A stretch of 40,163 nt of DNA, from IMG/VR virus record IMGVR_UViG_3300000595_000002, positions 1 through 40,163 of that record, one strand, 5' to 3'. This DNA comes from a virus. The position numbers and the translations under genes are program-made. The notes below the pieces were generated by a model, which was given only the letters and a program-made list of their open reading frames with translations, searched no databases and was not told the DNA's origin. The stretch's first letter is position 1. Every line of letters begins with the position of its first letter. Below, piece by piece: positions 1 through 8,056 of this stretch.

Positions 1-70
1 GTGGTCGGCGCGGTCGGCGGAGTCGGCGGAGTCGGCGGAGTCGGCGGAGTCGGCGGCGTTGTCGGCGGCG
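1..70 (+). repeat. Ser-Ala coding repeat at left end of window
   Basis: GC-rich tandem repeat inside the 3' part of the gene that wraps round the window ends. The unit here is mostly 9 bases (tcggcggag, Ser-Ala-Glu, four consecutive copies), then returns to the 12-base unit (Ser-Ala-Ala-X) seen at the right end. Positions 1-8 are identical to 40156-40163. The switch from a 12-base to a 9-base period at the break could be real or an assembly collapse. Confidence 0.85.
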
Positions 71-112
71 TATAAAAAGATTTTAAAGTACGGTCTTAAA
101 TTATGCAAATAG
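2..112 (+). CDS. C-terminal part of Imm-5-like repeat protein (wraps from right end)
   Basis: Open frame with no start codon, entered from the left edge and ending at TAG 110-112. It encodes Ser-Ala-Arg/Glu/Leu repeats followed by a basic tail that ends GLKLCK. If the 8-base identity of the two window ends is collapsed, this frame joins exactly with the frame starting at 39818 to give 149 residues. The N-terminal part resembles the Imm-5-like putative immunity proteins of phages and bacteria, which often end in Ser/Ala-rich four-residue repeats (family resemblance from memory). The repeat number should not be trusted. Confidence 0.65.
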   Translation, partial: WSARSAESAESAESAESAALSAAYKKILKYGLKLCK

Positions 113-210
113 CTGAATTTCAGAAGTGTAGTAAATGGGAACAGGAAGTTGTTGTACTTCTTGAACGAATACTAAAGGAATTACGAAGTCTTAATGAGGT
201 AGGACAATGA
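103..210 (+). CDS. Small hypothetical protein, 35 aa
   Basis: ATG at 103 overlaps the end of the preceding repeat gene; the stop TGA 208-210 overlaps the next start in an ATGA junction. The product is charged and mostly helical, with no signal or membrane segment and a Leu/Val-rich amphipathic centre. No family is recognised. Support comes only from tight packing in a co-directional operon. Confidence 0.5.
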   Translation: MQIAEFQKCSKWEQEVVVLLERILKELRSLNEVGQ

Positions 211-350
211 CGATTGTGAACGCACTGGCCGTTATTGGATTTATGACATGCGCCGTAGTTGTGTTGGCTGGAATATTGTTGGCGAGTGACATTGCCAGAA
301 TTCAAAATGAAATGCGGAGGGAGCAGAAGAATGGAAACGATTGTCGTTAA
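207..350 (+). CDS. Small membrane protein, 47 aa
   Basis: Starts in an ATGA overlap with the previous gene and overlaps the OB-fold gene start at 331 by 20 bases. About 22 hydrophobic residues form one predicted membrane helix near the N-terminus (roughly residues 5-27), followed by a charged tail. No family recognised. GTG or internal ATG starts are possible, but the overlap favours 207. Confidence 0.5.
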   Translation: MTIVNALAVIGFMTCAVVVLAGILLASDIARIQNEMRREQKNGNDCR

Positions 351-822
351 AGAGTCAGTAAAAGGGAAGTTTGGGCCACAACTGAAAGACGAAAAGGGAT
401 ATCTGTCTTTTGGAAAGTTCTACAAGGGTGATACGGAGTTTTCTGCTGGAACGGTGTTAGAAGCTGACCTTTACATTACGCAAAAGGGCGCGCGTTATAT
501 CAATAGCGTCAATGTTGTGAAACCCACCGAAGCGAAGAAAGAAGTTGTTGAGGAGAAAGCCGTCGAAAAGCCTGTTGAAAAGGTCGCTAAGAAGGCAGCT
601 AAAGCCGTAGCATTCGGTCGTGATCTGTCCGACTATGAGCTTCAGAAGGACCGACGGATTGGAATTGCAGGCGTCGTTCAAGCGATTGTCGGGTCTGAGT
701 GGTACGCACAACAGGCAGCTCTTACGGACCTTTCAAATAAAGACTCCGTTCAGGCATTACGTGACTTTGCAAAGGAAGAAGCCGAGTACTGGCTTTCTGT
801 CATTCAGGAGAAATCTATCTAA
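331..822 (+). CDS. OB-fold ssDNA-binding-like protein
   Basis: 163 residues. The N-terminal part (about 1-62), with a Val-Lys-Gly-Lys-Phe-Gly-Pro motif and a Phe-Tyr-Lys-Gly-Asp segment, looks like the OB-fold ssDNA-binding-like proteins that phages place beside a RecB/Cas4-type exonuclease. A Lys/Glu/Ala/Val linker (about 68-95) separates it from a helical C-terminal domain containing DRRIG and EYWLSV segments. The start at 331 is preferred over a longer frame at 259 because gagcag lies just upstream and the conserved region begins right after it. The exonuclease two genes downstream supports a role in replication or recombination. Binding itself is inferred. Confidence 0.65.
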   Translation: METIVVKESVKGKFGPQLKDEKGYLSFGKFYKGDTEFSAGTVLEADLYITQKGARYINSVNVVKPTEAKKEVVEEKAVEKPVEKVAKKAAKAVAFGRDLSDYELQKDRRIGIAGVVQAIVGSEWYAQQAALTDLSNKDSVQALRDFAKEEAEYWLSVIQEKSI

Positions 823-992
823 TGAATCCGGTCCCCTGCACAAGCTGCTTTGGTTTAGGCTGGAAGTTTGTCGGATTTAACGGCCTATCAACGCAGATTG
901 TGTGGTGGGATGTTGAAGGTCAGCCGTATAAAGAACCATGTAAAAACTGTGCTGGTAGGGGAGTGCAGTACAAAGACGTTCAACAATACTGA
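822..992 (+). CDS. DnaJ-type zinc-finger miniprotein, 56 aa
   Basis: The ATG overlaps the upstream TAA by one base. Two CxxCxGxG-type motifs (CTSCFGLG near the N-terminus and CKNCAGRG near residue 47) match the cysteine-rich zinc-binding repeat of DnaJ. Only one pair is present instead of two, and there is no J domain. It is therefore a stand-alone zinc-binding mini-domain. Such proteins are common in phage genomes and have no known function. Confidence 0.65.
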   Translation: MNPVPCTSCFGLGWKFVGFNGLSTQIVWWDVEGQPYKEPCKNCAGRGVQYKDVQQY

Positions 993-999
993 GGGGCTA

Positions 1000-1752
1000 A
1001 TGCAAAAATCATTCTCATTCGATGGACAGCATGTACTGGAGTTTGACGACGCGACACATAGGTACACGCTGGACGGTAAACGTGTAGTTGGAGCCACAAC
1101 CATTGGCTCTGCCTATCCAAAGGGTGAAGGTCTCATTCGCTGGATGATAGAGCAGGGAATTGACGAATACGTCAATAAGACGAAATTAAAGGCAGCATCG
1201 AGTATTGGTGACGTTGTTCACGATTACGCCTACTGTATTGAAAAGAAAAAGCCGTTCGATATGACGAAGGTACAAGACCATCCAGACGCGGCCACTATCA
1301 AGGTGGCGATGGACAAAGTCGATAAATACATCTCACAAAACGGTGACGAGATTGTAATGGCGGAAGACGTTATTGCGTCTCCGAAACTTATGGTTGCGGG
1401 AAAGCTGGACACGCTTCGCCGTCGCAAGGGTAAGTTGATTGTTGGGGACTATAAAACATCGAAGTCAATATACATTTCAGCATTACATCAAACGGTGCTC
1501 TACAAACTCATGTTGAAAGAGTGGCACAACATTGACATTGACGCTGTTGAGATTGCGAAGTTTGGGAAGAGTAAGGCAGAGCCGTTATTTGAGACGTGTT
1601 ACGTTGACGCTGACTCCATGGTGATTAACGGGACCTACTACGAATACCCCGGCATTATGGCAGAGCTTGAGAAGCAGACAATACGCAATGTGCAGACATA
1701 TCGCCATCAAACAGGTCCAGATAACTTTCTTTATAGGAGATTAAAGAAATGA
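1000..1752 (+). CDS. PD-(D/E)XK exonuclease, Cas4/RecB-like
   Basis: 250 residues. The family motifs appear in order: a His motif in SSIGDVVH (His74), Asp137 in AGKLD, Asp150-x-Lys152 in GDYKTSK, and a QxxxY motif (Gln164-Tyr168). Together these mark a metal-dependent 5'-3' exonuclease of the RecB/Cas4 fold used in phage recombination or end processing. The start at 1000 is chosen because the preceding zinc-finger gene ends at 992 with aggggc before the ATG; a longer frame from 868 only reads that gene out of frame. No separate single-strand annealing protein was recognised, so the ssDNA partner may be the OB-fold protein at 331. Confidence 0.8.
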   Translation: MQKSFSFDGQHVLEFDDATHRYTLDGKRVVGATTIGSAYPKGEGLIRWMIEQGIDEYVNKTKLKAASSIGDVVHDYAYCIEKKKPFDMTKVQDHPDAATIKVAMDKVDKYISQNGDEIVMAEDVIASPKLMVAGKLDTLRRRKGKLIVGDYKTSKSIYISALHQTVLYKLMLKEWHNIDIDAVEIAKFGKSKAEPLFETCYVDADSMVINGTYYEYPGIMAELEKQTIRNVQTYRHQTGPDNFLYRRLKK

Positions 1753-1868
1753 AACCTTGTCCTAAATGTGACGGTGAGGGCGGATGGTGGATAGGTCACG
1801 GTGGAAACGAGCGGGAAAAAGACTGTGAGTATTGTAAAGGTACGGGACAGATTGAGGGGGACGAATGA
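1749..1868 (+). CDS. DnaJ-type zinc-finger miniprotein, 39 aa
   Basis: ATGA overlap with the exonuclease stop. It contains CPKCDGEG at the N-terminus and CEYCKGTG near residue 28, the same paired CxxCxGxG pattern as the gene at 822. The two are probably functional duplicates flanking the exonuclease. Zinc binding is inferred from the motif; nothing else is known. Confidence 0.6.
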   Translation: MKPCPKCDGEGGWWIGHGGNEREKDCEYCKGTGQIEGDE

Positions 1869-1939
1869 GCCGTATTGAGAAGGGCCTTAATTATGTTGCC
1901 TATCAAATCTATAGCCTTTTAATGTGGGTTACAAAGTGA
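1865..1939 (+). CDS. Tiny hypothetical peptide, 24 aa
   Basis: Starts in an ATGA overlap and stops directly before the primase-helicase ATG at 1940. The sequence is partly hydrophobic at the C-terminus (VAYQIYSLLMWV). It could be a translational-coupling leader for the helicase or a chance frame. The evidence is its exact fit between two genes. Confidence 0.35.
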   Translation: MSRIEKGLNYVAYQIYSLLMWVTK

Positions 1940-3865
1940 ATGAATCTCTTAATAGATCAAATCAGGGACCAATACCGTCTGCTGAACCACGGCAGCGATT
2001 ACACACGGGTGAGGTGCGGAAATGCTGACGATGGACGCACGATATCAGAATCGAGAATTAGAGGGATTAATGAACTCATCGACTGGGCAAAGGAATTTAG
2101 TCTTAAAGGAAACCTTTATATCGGAAGGAACCCTGTCGACGCCAAGGGCGAAGTGTGTAGGGCTACTAGTTGGTCCGTCGACATTGACCCTAAGCATCCT
2201 CCTCGAACTGCCTGTAGTACGGACGAGCTCTCTAAGGCATTACGAGTCGGAGAGCGAATTCGGGAAACCTACGGAGATGGTTGTATATGTACGAGCGGGA
2301 ATGGGGCACTACTTCTCTTTTCTATACCGGGGAATGAAGTATCAGATTTACAGCTTTTTCAAAGACAGTGTCAAATCGTTGAAAAACAAATTCGGGAACA
2401 ATTTCAAACTGAAGAGGTACGAATAGATGCAACCTACGACATTGCGCGACTGGTTAAGCTTATGGGTTCTGTCAGTGTCAAAGGGGATAAACGATACTGG
2501 AGACACGCGAGATTCATTACTAAGCCTGTATTTCATTCAGGACGACGTAGAGTTTTTAACGTCATTAAAGGAACTGCACTACCACAATCCGACAATCTTT
2601 CTGGATTGGACAGTCAAACAGTTTCAGAGTGTGACAAAGCCGTGGCCGTCTCTCCAGTGGACGCTAAAAGTACAGAGGTCCGACTTGGACCGGGAGCTCG
2701 TCTGGAACTCGCGGAGAAGTCCCTTAGAAGGTTGGCCCCAAGTAGAGCCGACGACTACGACTCTTGGTTACGAGTCGGTATCATTCTCAAGGAATTCGGA
2801 CCCGCTGGATTCAGAATGTGGAAAGAATGGAGTGACCGATGTCACACAAAAGAGCGAGAGCGATTTGAAGTTGGAGACATGGTCTCAAAATTCAACGGAT
2901 TCAGAGCTGACCAGACAATCACCGTCGGAACCCTCAAACACTGGGCTGACACCGACGACCCTGCACAACAGCGGACCGGAACACTATTGTCAGGAGTGCT
3001 GCGAAACGACGTCTTGCGAGATGTGTCAGGGTCAGGAACAGTGCTATGGTTCCCCGGTCAGCCAATTAGTTCAGGAAGTGGAGGACAAGATAATTCCATC
3101 GGAATGCGGAGCCTTTCTACAGGCTATAAGTGGCTCGACGGAAAATTACACGGAGGCTACCGAAGTGGTGTGGTCTACGGAATCGAAGCGGCTACAAATG
3201 TTGGAAAGAGCGCATTCCTTATTCAGGCTGCTAGATATTTGTGCGAAGCAGGCCACAAAGTTCTATTTGTCACTACAGAAAACTCAATTGAAGAAGTCTG
3301 TCAACGTTACTGGGCCGTCGCAACAGGACTTTCTACAGCTTCGATTTCTAATGGAAGCCTTACTGAAGACGGGCGTAGAGCATTGGAACGCTATCAAGAG
3401 CGATTCAGAGAACACAAACTCGGAGTCTGGTACACAACAAGTCCGAACACAGCGGAAATCGAAAGACAAATAAATGAGTTTAAACCAGACATCATTCTAT
3501 GGGACTACTTCCAGCATTTCGAGACCGGAACCGAGAGCCGACAAATTCAACTTGGATCATTGGCGAGATGGTACGAATCTACAGCCATTAAGTATTCACT
3601 CCCGGTCGTCGTTGCGGCACAGTTGCATGAACGTTATGACTTCAAAAACAACAAAAGGATGCCCTCACACAAGGGAGATGTCAAAGATTGCAAAACTTTT
3701 AACGACGTGTGTAAGACAGTCATCGTGCTCGATTGGACACAAACGGATCAAAAGACGGAAGACGGTCCAGTACTTGTCAGAGTTGCCCTTGACAAGAATA
3801 AAGGTGGTCAAGGCGAAACAAGGCTCTTATTACACCGTGCAATTCCGAGGTTTGACGAAATATGA
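1940..3865 (+). CDS. Primase-helicase: AEP-like primase, PriCT-2, DnaB-type helicase
   Basis: 641 residues with three parts. Residues 1-200 contain a WSVDID motif and a GNGALLLF segment that fit a RepB/archaeo-eukaryotic-type primase. Residues about 255-335 look like the PriCT-2 domain (an EKSLRRLAPSRADDYDSWL-type segment and a VGTLKHWA end). The C-terminus is a RecA-fold replicative helicase with Walker A AATNVGKS near residue 420, Walker B IILWDY near 520, and VVAAQLHE. It would unwind the fork and prime synthesis for the PolA at 6332. The ATG directly abuts the upstream stop. The +1 frame is almost fully open over the whole gene (see findings). Confidence 0.8.
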   Translation: MNLLIDQIRDQYRLLNHGSDYTRVRCGNADDGRTISESRIRGINELIDWAKEFSLKGNLYIGRNPVDAKGEVCRATSWSVDIDPKHPPRTACSTDELSKALRVGERIRETYGDGCICTSGNGALLLFSIPGNEVSDLQLFQRQCQIVEKQIREQFQTEEVRIDATYDIARLVKLMGSVSVKGDKRYWRHARFITKPVFHSGRRRVFNVIKGTALPQSDNLSGLDSQTVSECDKAVAVSPVDAKSTEVRLGPGARLELAEKSLRRLAPSRADDYDSWLRVGIILKEFGPAGFRMWKEWSDRCHTKERERFEVGDMVSKFNGFRADQTITVGTLKHWADTDDPAQQRTGTLLSGVLRNDVLRDVSGSGTVLWFPGQPISSGSGGQDNSIGMRSLSTGYKWLDGKLHGGYRSGVVYGIEAATNVGKSAFLIQAARYLCEAGHKVLFVTTENSIEEVCQRYWAVATGLSTASISNGSLTEDGRRALERYQERFREHKLGVWYTTSPNTAEIERQINEFKPDIILWDYFQHFETGTESRQIQLGSLARWYESTAIKYSLPVVVAAQLHERYDFKNNKRMPSHKGDVKDCKTFNDVCKTVIVLDWTQTDQKTEDGPVLVRVALDKNKGGQGETRLLLHRAIPRFDEI

Positions 3866-4308
3866 ATAACAACCCGTATCGTAGATTCTGCCGTGAGTGG
3901 TGGAGATACTATTTGCGCATCCCACAAAACACGTATGAATTCGTCAAACGAATTATTGACTATGCTCCGATTCTTTGGAATGACCGGGACTGGGACTATT
4001 CATTTCTACTTCGGCTACTGAAGTTCAAACTTAGTCGAATGGAGACCGTGTGCGGATCGCCAAAGAGTCATGCTGCTGATTGGGAACAGATAAAGGTGGA
4101 ACTGGCAACAGCACAGTTACTTATTTCAAAGATTGAAGATGATCCAGATGATGAGTGGTCCTTACATTGGGACCAGTACCATCTGTCACGCTGTAAAGAT
4201 AAGTGTGAATGTGATACAGCACGTTTATTGTCAGAACAACGTCGGATTCGTAATTGGCATGCATTATGGAAGTACTTAGATAAACACATGCCGAGATGGT
4301 GGGATTAG
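3862..4308 (+). CDS. Conserved phage hypothetical protein, 148 aa
   Basis: Overlaps the helicase stop by four bases (ATGA). It is rich in aromatic and charged residues, with DWDYSFLLRLLKFKLSRM followed by a second helix and a CKDKCECD cysteine cluster near residue 115. Proteins with the pattern 'YDYxxLLxLLxFKLxRM' are common in phage replication regions (recognised from memory), but their function is unknown. It may bind metal through the Cys cluster. Confidence 0.6.
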   Translation: MNNNPYRRFCREWWRYYLRIPQNTYEFVKRIIDYAPILWNDRDWDYSFLLRLLKFKLSRMETVCGSPKSHAADWEQIKVELATAQLLISKIEDDPDDEWSLHWDQYHLSRCKDKCECDTARLLSEQRRIRNWHALWKYLDKHMPRWWD

Positions 4309-4309
4309 T

Positions 4310-4477
4310 TTGTCTGAGGAATGCTGGAGTTGCGGACGTCCATTGTGGACTTGCGAACTACGCCATTTGGTGTTGCCCATGATTAAGGGTGTTATTCAGG
4401 GATTGTGTATAGGAGCTGTTATCGGGACGTGTGTAGCTCTTCTTCAGAATCTGATTACTTGGGGGATGTCCTCATGA
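4310..4477 (+). CDS. Small membrane protein with Cys motif, 55 aa
   Basis: TTG start at 4310, just after the upstream stop, gives CWSCGRPLWTC at the N-terminus followed by one hydrophobic helix (residues about 27-45). An ATG at 4379 would give only the 32-residue membrane segment. Neither start has a strong Shine-Dalgarno. The TTG start is preferred because it keeps the CxxC motif and fills the gap. The stop TGA lies in an ATGA overlap with the next gene. Confidence 0.4.
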   Translation: MSEECWSCGRPLWTCELRHLVLPMIKGVIQGLCIGAVIGTCVALLQNLITWGMSS

Positions 4478-4656
4478 TGAAACGGTGTTCATTCTGCGAA
4501 GAGCCGTTTGTTGATGGTGAGACCGTCAGCATCATTGCTGATTGTGCATTTCATCTTATTCCGTCTAAGGTGAACTTCGCTCTATCTAAAGACATGTCCA
4601 TTAACAACATGTATCACCAAGAATGTTTATTGATGGTGTTAAAAGAGGACTACTAA
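4474..4656 (+). CDS. Zinc-finger-like miniprotein, 60 aa
   Basis: ATGATG start overlapping the upstream stop. CSFCEEPF at the N-terminus and H-x-x-C (YHQEC) near the C-terminus form a C-x2-C...H-x2-C metal-site pattern. The frame remains open upstream to 4405, but that part is coded by the other gene. Function unknown. Confidence 0.5.
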   Translation: MMKRCSFCEEPFVDGETVSIIADCAFHLIPSKVNFALSKDMSINNMYHQECLLMVLKEDY

Positions 4657-4865
4657 TGGAAACCAACGATTACGGAACTGAAGAATCGCTTATTCCGCTT
4701 TTATTTGTCACGGCAATGATTATGGGGATGTTATTCGGTAGCTACAAACTTGGTCGTTCACTCGAACGACGGGCCTTGACGGCAGCCTTGGCAGACACAA
4801 TTCAGTCCGTATACATGGATGGTAAGACGGACGGAATGGCCGGATGTTTACAGAGGACGAAATGA
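4656..4865 (+). CDS. Small membrane protein, 69 aa
   Basis: The ATG shares one base with the upstream TAA. An acidic N-terminus is followed by one membrane helix (IPLLFVTAMIMGMLFGSY) and then an Arg-rich segment. It resembles the genes at 10069 and 10316, each with one helix followed by a 'YKLG' or charged segment. Topology and function are inferred only from hydrophobicity. Confidence 0.5.
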   Translation: METNDYGTEESLIPLLFVTAMIMGMLFGSYKLGRSLERRALTAALADTIQSVYMDGKTDGMAGCLQRTK

Positions 4866-5383
4866 AGACTGACGTTAGGGCGTACATAGCAACCAAGATG
4901 ACAGGATTAAACAAAGACGACATTGTTGCTAGAGCAAAGCGCGTCTGTGAAATTATGACAGAAGCCGGAATAACACCCATTAGTCCTGTTATTGAGGAGC
5001 ACGTTAAAGACGAGCCCGTAAAGCTTATTAATGACGACAAAGTACGTCTCCTTGGATTCTGGAAACGGGATAAAGAGATTTTGATTAAAGAAGCGCATGT
5101 GATGCTTTGGGATCACGCGGAACAGAAGAGTTTTGGAGCTGAGAGAGAAATGGCGTTAATGCGTTTCTGTCTTTGGAAGCCGTTAGTTATTTATGTTCCA
5201 CCGGGAACACCGACAAGTGTTGCTCCATTCGAGGACGATGCTGTATTTACGTCCGTTCACGCTGCTGCGAAGTACATAGTGGACAATTGGGGAACTGGAC
5301 ATAAACGACGCGTTTGGCGTTTAAGAATGCTTATGAGGACGTTTCCTCAGTGGGTGTGGCGTCAAATTTTAGGATGGCGTTAA
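4862..5383 (+). CDS. Nucleoside 2-deoxyribosyltransferase-like protein
   Basis: 173 residues. It begins with AYIATKMTG, a family-type first strand and loop, followed by ITPISPVIEEH, RDKEILIKEAHVML and a final SFGAEREMAL segment. In deoxyribosyltransferase-like proteins (including the DUF4406 group) the Asp in the middle strand and the Glu in the last helix form the active site. The start at 4862 is used because gaggac sits just upstream; an in-frame ATG at 4844 adds six residues. The C-terminus carries an unusual Arg/Trp-rich extension. It may act in nucleotide salvage together with the dNMP kinase at 5806. Confidence 0.6.
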   Translation: MKTDVRAYIATKMTGLNKDDIVARAKRVCEIMTEAGITPISPVIEEHVKDEPVKLINDDKVRLLGFWKRDKEILIKEAHVMLWDHAEQKSFGAEREMALMRFCLWKPLVIYVPPGTPTSVAPFEDDAVFTSVHAAAKYIVDNWGTGHKRRVWRLRMLMRTFPQWVWRQILGWR

Positions 5384-5392
5384 GGAGACTAT

Positions 5393-5809
5393 ATGCCTCA
5401 TATTTTAGCTGATCGACGGCAGTATTGTGACAATCTCATAGGCGTAAAGTCATGGGGAGAGTTGCATTACTTCTTTGGACAACAGATGCAATTGCAGTTT
5501 CTAGCTAACCCCTGTTACGACACGATACGTAATATTCGACGCTTCTTTGTTCAGACGGCCCATAGACAAGACTATTTTAAGAAGGTTAGACAGGCCTTGC
5601 GATGTCCTATGGACGACGTTCTTAATGAAGCGGACCTAGCATGGGAGATTTTCACGGCTGAGGTTGTCGTGCCTTACGAAGACGTCAAGGCTCTTGAGAA
5701 TGGTCACGCATACCAGAAGTCTCTAGAAGTTATTCGTAAGAAATTGGATGAAGTTATGGTGAAGAAACAGACAACAGGGCTCATTCTACCAAATGAGGTA
5801 AAGAAATGA
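5393..5809 (+). CDS. Hypothetical protein, 138 aa
   Basis: Strong Shine-Dalgarno (aaggag, 5382-5387) before the ATG. It is a helical, charged protein with no signal peptide, membrane segment or recognised motif. It sits between two nucleotide-metabolism genes and overlaps the dNMP kinase start by four bases, so it is probably translated with that kinase. Function not recognised. Confidence 0.55.
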   Translation: MPHILADRRQYCDNLIGVKSWGELHYFFGQQMQLQFLANPCYDTIRNIRRFFVQTAHRQDYFKKVRQALRCPMDDVLNEADLAWEIFTAEVVVPYEDVKALENGHAYQKSLEVIRKKLDEVMVKKQTTGLILPNEVKK

Positions 5810-6363
5810 TTTTAGTTGGGATTAGCGGCAAAAGACGCAGCGGAAAGGACTTACTGGCTTCCTTTCTTGTTAAGGAATATGGGTTTACACAGGTGTCATT
5901 AGCACTTCCGCTGAAGAATCTCTGTAAGACGATGTTTGGCCTTACGGAGGATCAAGTTAATGGGCCGGACAAAGAAAAGCCCACATGTCATATTGTCTCA
6001 CCACGTCACATTATGATTGAGACAGGGAAGTTCTTTAGGACTATCTATCCTGACGTGTGGGTTGACCAGCTATCAAACTACTTACTGAATGACTGTAAGC
6101 AACAGAAAAAGAAATATGTGATTAGCGATGTTCGGTTTTCTAATGAAGCCGACTGGGTTAAGGAAAACGGTGGATATTTAATCCGGCTTGAACGTGCTGT
6201 TGAGTTGACAGGTGAACCAATAGACGACCCTAGCGAGACACAGCTAGATCATTACGAGCATTTTGATTTGCGCGTTCCAGAATCTATGAATGTTGACGCT
6301 GCTGACATGGCTTATACAGCCGAAAGGGTTAATGAACTTATTCATGGACGAATCAGCGCTTAA
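5806..6363 (+). CDS. Deoxynucleoside monophosphate kinase
   Basis: 185 residues. P-loop GISGKRRSGKD at residues 5-15, then an ALPLK segment, PRHIMIETGKFFR and VISDVRFSNEA. This is the pattern of phage T4 gp1-like dNMP kinases, which phosphorylate dNMPs to dNDPs for replication. It lies just before the DNA polymerase and overlaps its start. The length is slightly below the T4 enzyme but complete at both ends. Confidence 0.8.
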   Translation: MILVGISGKRRSGKDLLASFLVKEYGFTQVSLALPLKNLCKTMFGLTEDQVNGPDKEKPTCHIVSPRHIMIETGKFFRTIYPDVWVDQLSNYLLNDCKQQKKKYVISDVRFSNEADWVKENGGYLIRLERAVELTGEPIDDPSETQLDHYEHFDLRVPESMNVDAADMAYTAERVNELIHGRISA

Positions 6364-8056
6364 CGAACAACCAGAAGACATTCTGGACTACTTAACGTGG
6401 GGAGTTAAAACGCGGGGGGCTACATTATTTATTAACCCCCGCGCCTACTTCCCTGCTGACGTAAAGACGGTTGTTATTGATGTTGAGACGGACGAGGCAG
6501 ATAACTTCGTCGGACTTGGTACAACGTGGAGCCACGACAGAGTTTATTACTACACGGAACTTAGCGAATACCTACTGAAGTCTCTGTCCGGTGTCAATCT
6601 TATTGGACATAACATTAAGTCTGATGCTCAATGGCTGCGTAAATGGGGCATTAATATAACACCGGAACAGCTTGTTTACGACACAATGCTGGCGTCGTAT
6701 GTGCAGGATAGCACAAGGAGAAGTCATGCTCTCAAGGACCTTAGCTCAGAATTATTTGGCATCAAAAGACCATCATATAAAGATATTGTCGGAAGAGGCA
6801 AGCAGAAAGTCACGCTTGATAAACATCCTATTGATCTTGTGGCTAACTACTGTGGCTGCGATGTCTTGGATACTTACAAATTATATGAATATTTTACCAA
6901 GGTTCTATCACTAGAGCAGAGGGCGTATTTGGAAGAAATAGAACTTCCAACAATGCGGGCATTGATGTTAATGGAAGAACGGGGAGTGAGTGTCAATGCT
7001 GAATACCTTAAAACTCTGGACAATAAGTTTACTTTGGAAGTTAAGCGATTGGTTGAAAGAGTCCGATCCATTTCTTGCACCATCGAAAATGTCAATTCTG
7101 ACAAACAGGTTGGCGACTTCTTGGTATCTAAAGGTTTTGCTCTCCAAAAAACAGCAACAGGAAAGAACAGCGTCAGCAATAAGTCTCTGGAGCCGTATCA
7201 AGGCGTTCCTTTCATCAAGACGTTAACGCGTTACTCGGAATTAGAAAAACTTCTCTCTACGTATACAGGGCCTTTATTGGAGGCGTCTCTTGGACAATCT
7301 GTTTATAGTTTACACGCGAGCTTCAATCAAGCTATTACTCACACTGGTCGCCTTAGTTCTAGTAATCCAAATCTTCAGAATATTCCTACGCGTACCGATA
7401 CCGGAGCTCTTGTTCGTCGGGCTTTCATTGCTCCTACTGGATGCATTCTTATAGACGCTGATTACAGTCAAATCGAACCCCGGCTATTTGCACACGAAAG
7501 CCAAGACCCTGAGCTTTTAAAAATCTTTAGAGAGGGGCATGACCTATATGACTATGTTGCTGCTGCTATCGGTTCTAGTCGATCTGTCGCTAAGACAGTC
7601 TGGCTCGCGCTAAGCTACAACGCCGGACCTTTCAAGATATCACAGACGGCAAAGATTCCCATAAGTCAGGCGTACACGTTTATTAACAAGATGAAACAGA
7701 AGTTTAGTACGGCTTTTAAATGGAAAGAAGCGACGATTCTAAAGGCCAGTTCCGATAAGTACGTTAACACATTGTACGGACGCAGAATTCCAATTCAGGA
7801 AGAAGGCCTAGCCCCGAATTACAAGATACAGGGGTCGGCTGCTGAAATCATGAAGAAAGCCATTATTGCAACGTCTGAGTTTAACCCCGTATTAACGGTG
7901 CACGATGAGCTTCTATTCCAAGTGAGACAGTCAGACAGGTTCCCATATGAGGTTGTGGATTCAATTAGAGGACGTATGGAAAACGCCGCAAAGCTGTCAG
8001 TCCCTCTTTTAGTAGAAGTTGGGACGGGGAGTAATTGGCAAGATGCAAAAAATTAA
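6332..8056 (+). CDS. DNA polymerase I family (PolA) with 3'-5' exonuclease
   Basis: About 574 residues, no 5' nuclease domain. The exonuclease motifs are VVIDVETDE (DxE), GHNIKSD and a CGCD segment, all retaining their acidic residues. Polymerase motif A is DADYSQIEPR, motif B begins RSVAKTVWLALSYNAG and motif C is TVHDE. In motif B the residue equivalent to E. coli Phe762 is Leu, and the following Gly is Ala. Motif A has Pro where Leu is usual. The start is uncertain: the frame opens at 6290, and ATG at 6332 (aaaggg four bases upstream) or 6344 are likelier because earlier codons lie deep in the kinase gene. Confidence 0.85.
   Translation: MNLFMDESALNEQPEDILDYLTWGVKTRGATLFINPRAYFPADVKTVVIDVETDEADNFVGLGTTWSHDRVYYYTELSEYLLKSLSGVNLIGHNIKSDAQWLRKWGINITPEQLVYDTMLASYVQDSTRRSHALKDLSSELFGIKRPSYKDIVGRGKQKVTLDKHPIDLVANYCGCDVLDTYKLYEYFTKVLSLEQRAYLEEIELPTMRALMLMEERGVSVNAEYLKTLDNKFTLEVKRLVERVRSISCTIENVNSDKQVGDFLVSKGFALQKTATGKNSVSNKSLEPYQGVPFIKTLTRYSELEKLLSTYTGPLLEASLGQSVYSLHASFNQAITHTGRLSSSNPNLQNIPTRTDTGALVRRAFIAPTGCILIDADYSQIEPRLFAHESQDPELLKIFREGHDLYDYVAAAIGSSRSVAKTVWLALSYNAGPFKISQTAKIPISQAYTFINKMKQKFSTAFKWKEATILKASSDKYVNTLYGRRIPIQEEGLAPNYKIQGSAAEIMKKAIIATSEFNPVLTVHDELLFQVRQSDRFPYEVVDSIRGRMENAAKLSVPLLVEVGTGSNWQDAKN

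Noticed and set aside
1-70. CRISPR array or microsatellite
   Set aside because: The repeat unit is coding and in frame on both sides of the ends, and there are no spacers.
259-330. N-terminal extension of the OB-fold protein
   Set aside because: These codons are better explained as the end of the small membrane protein in another frame; the conserved domain begins after 331.
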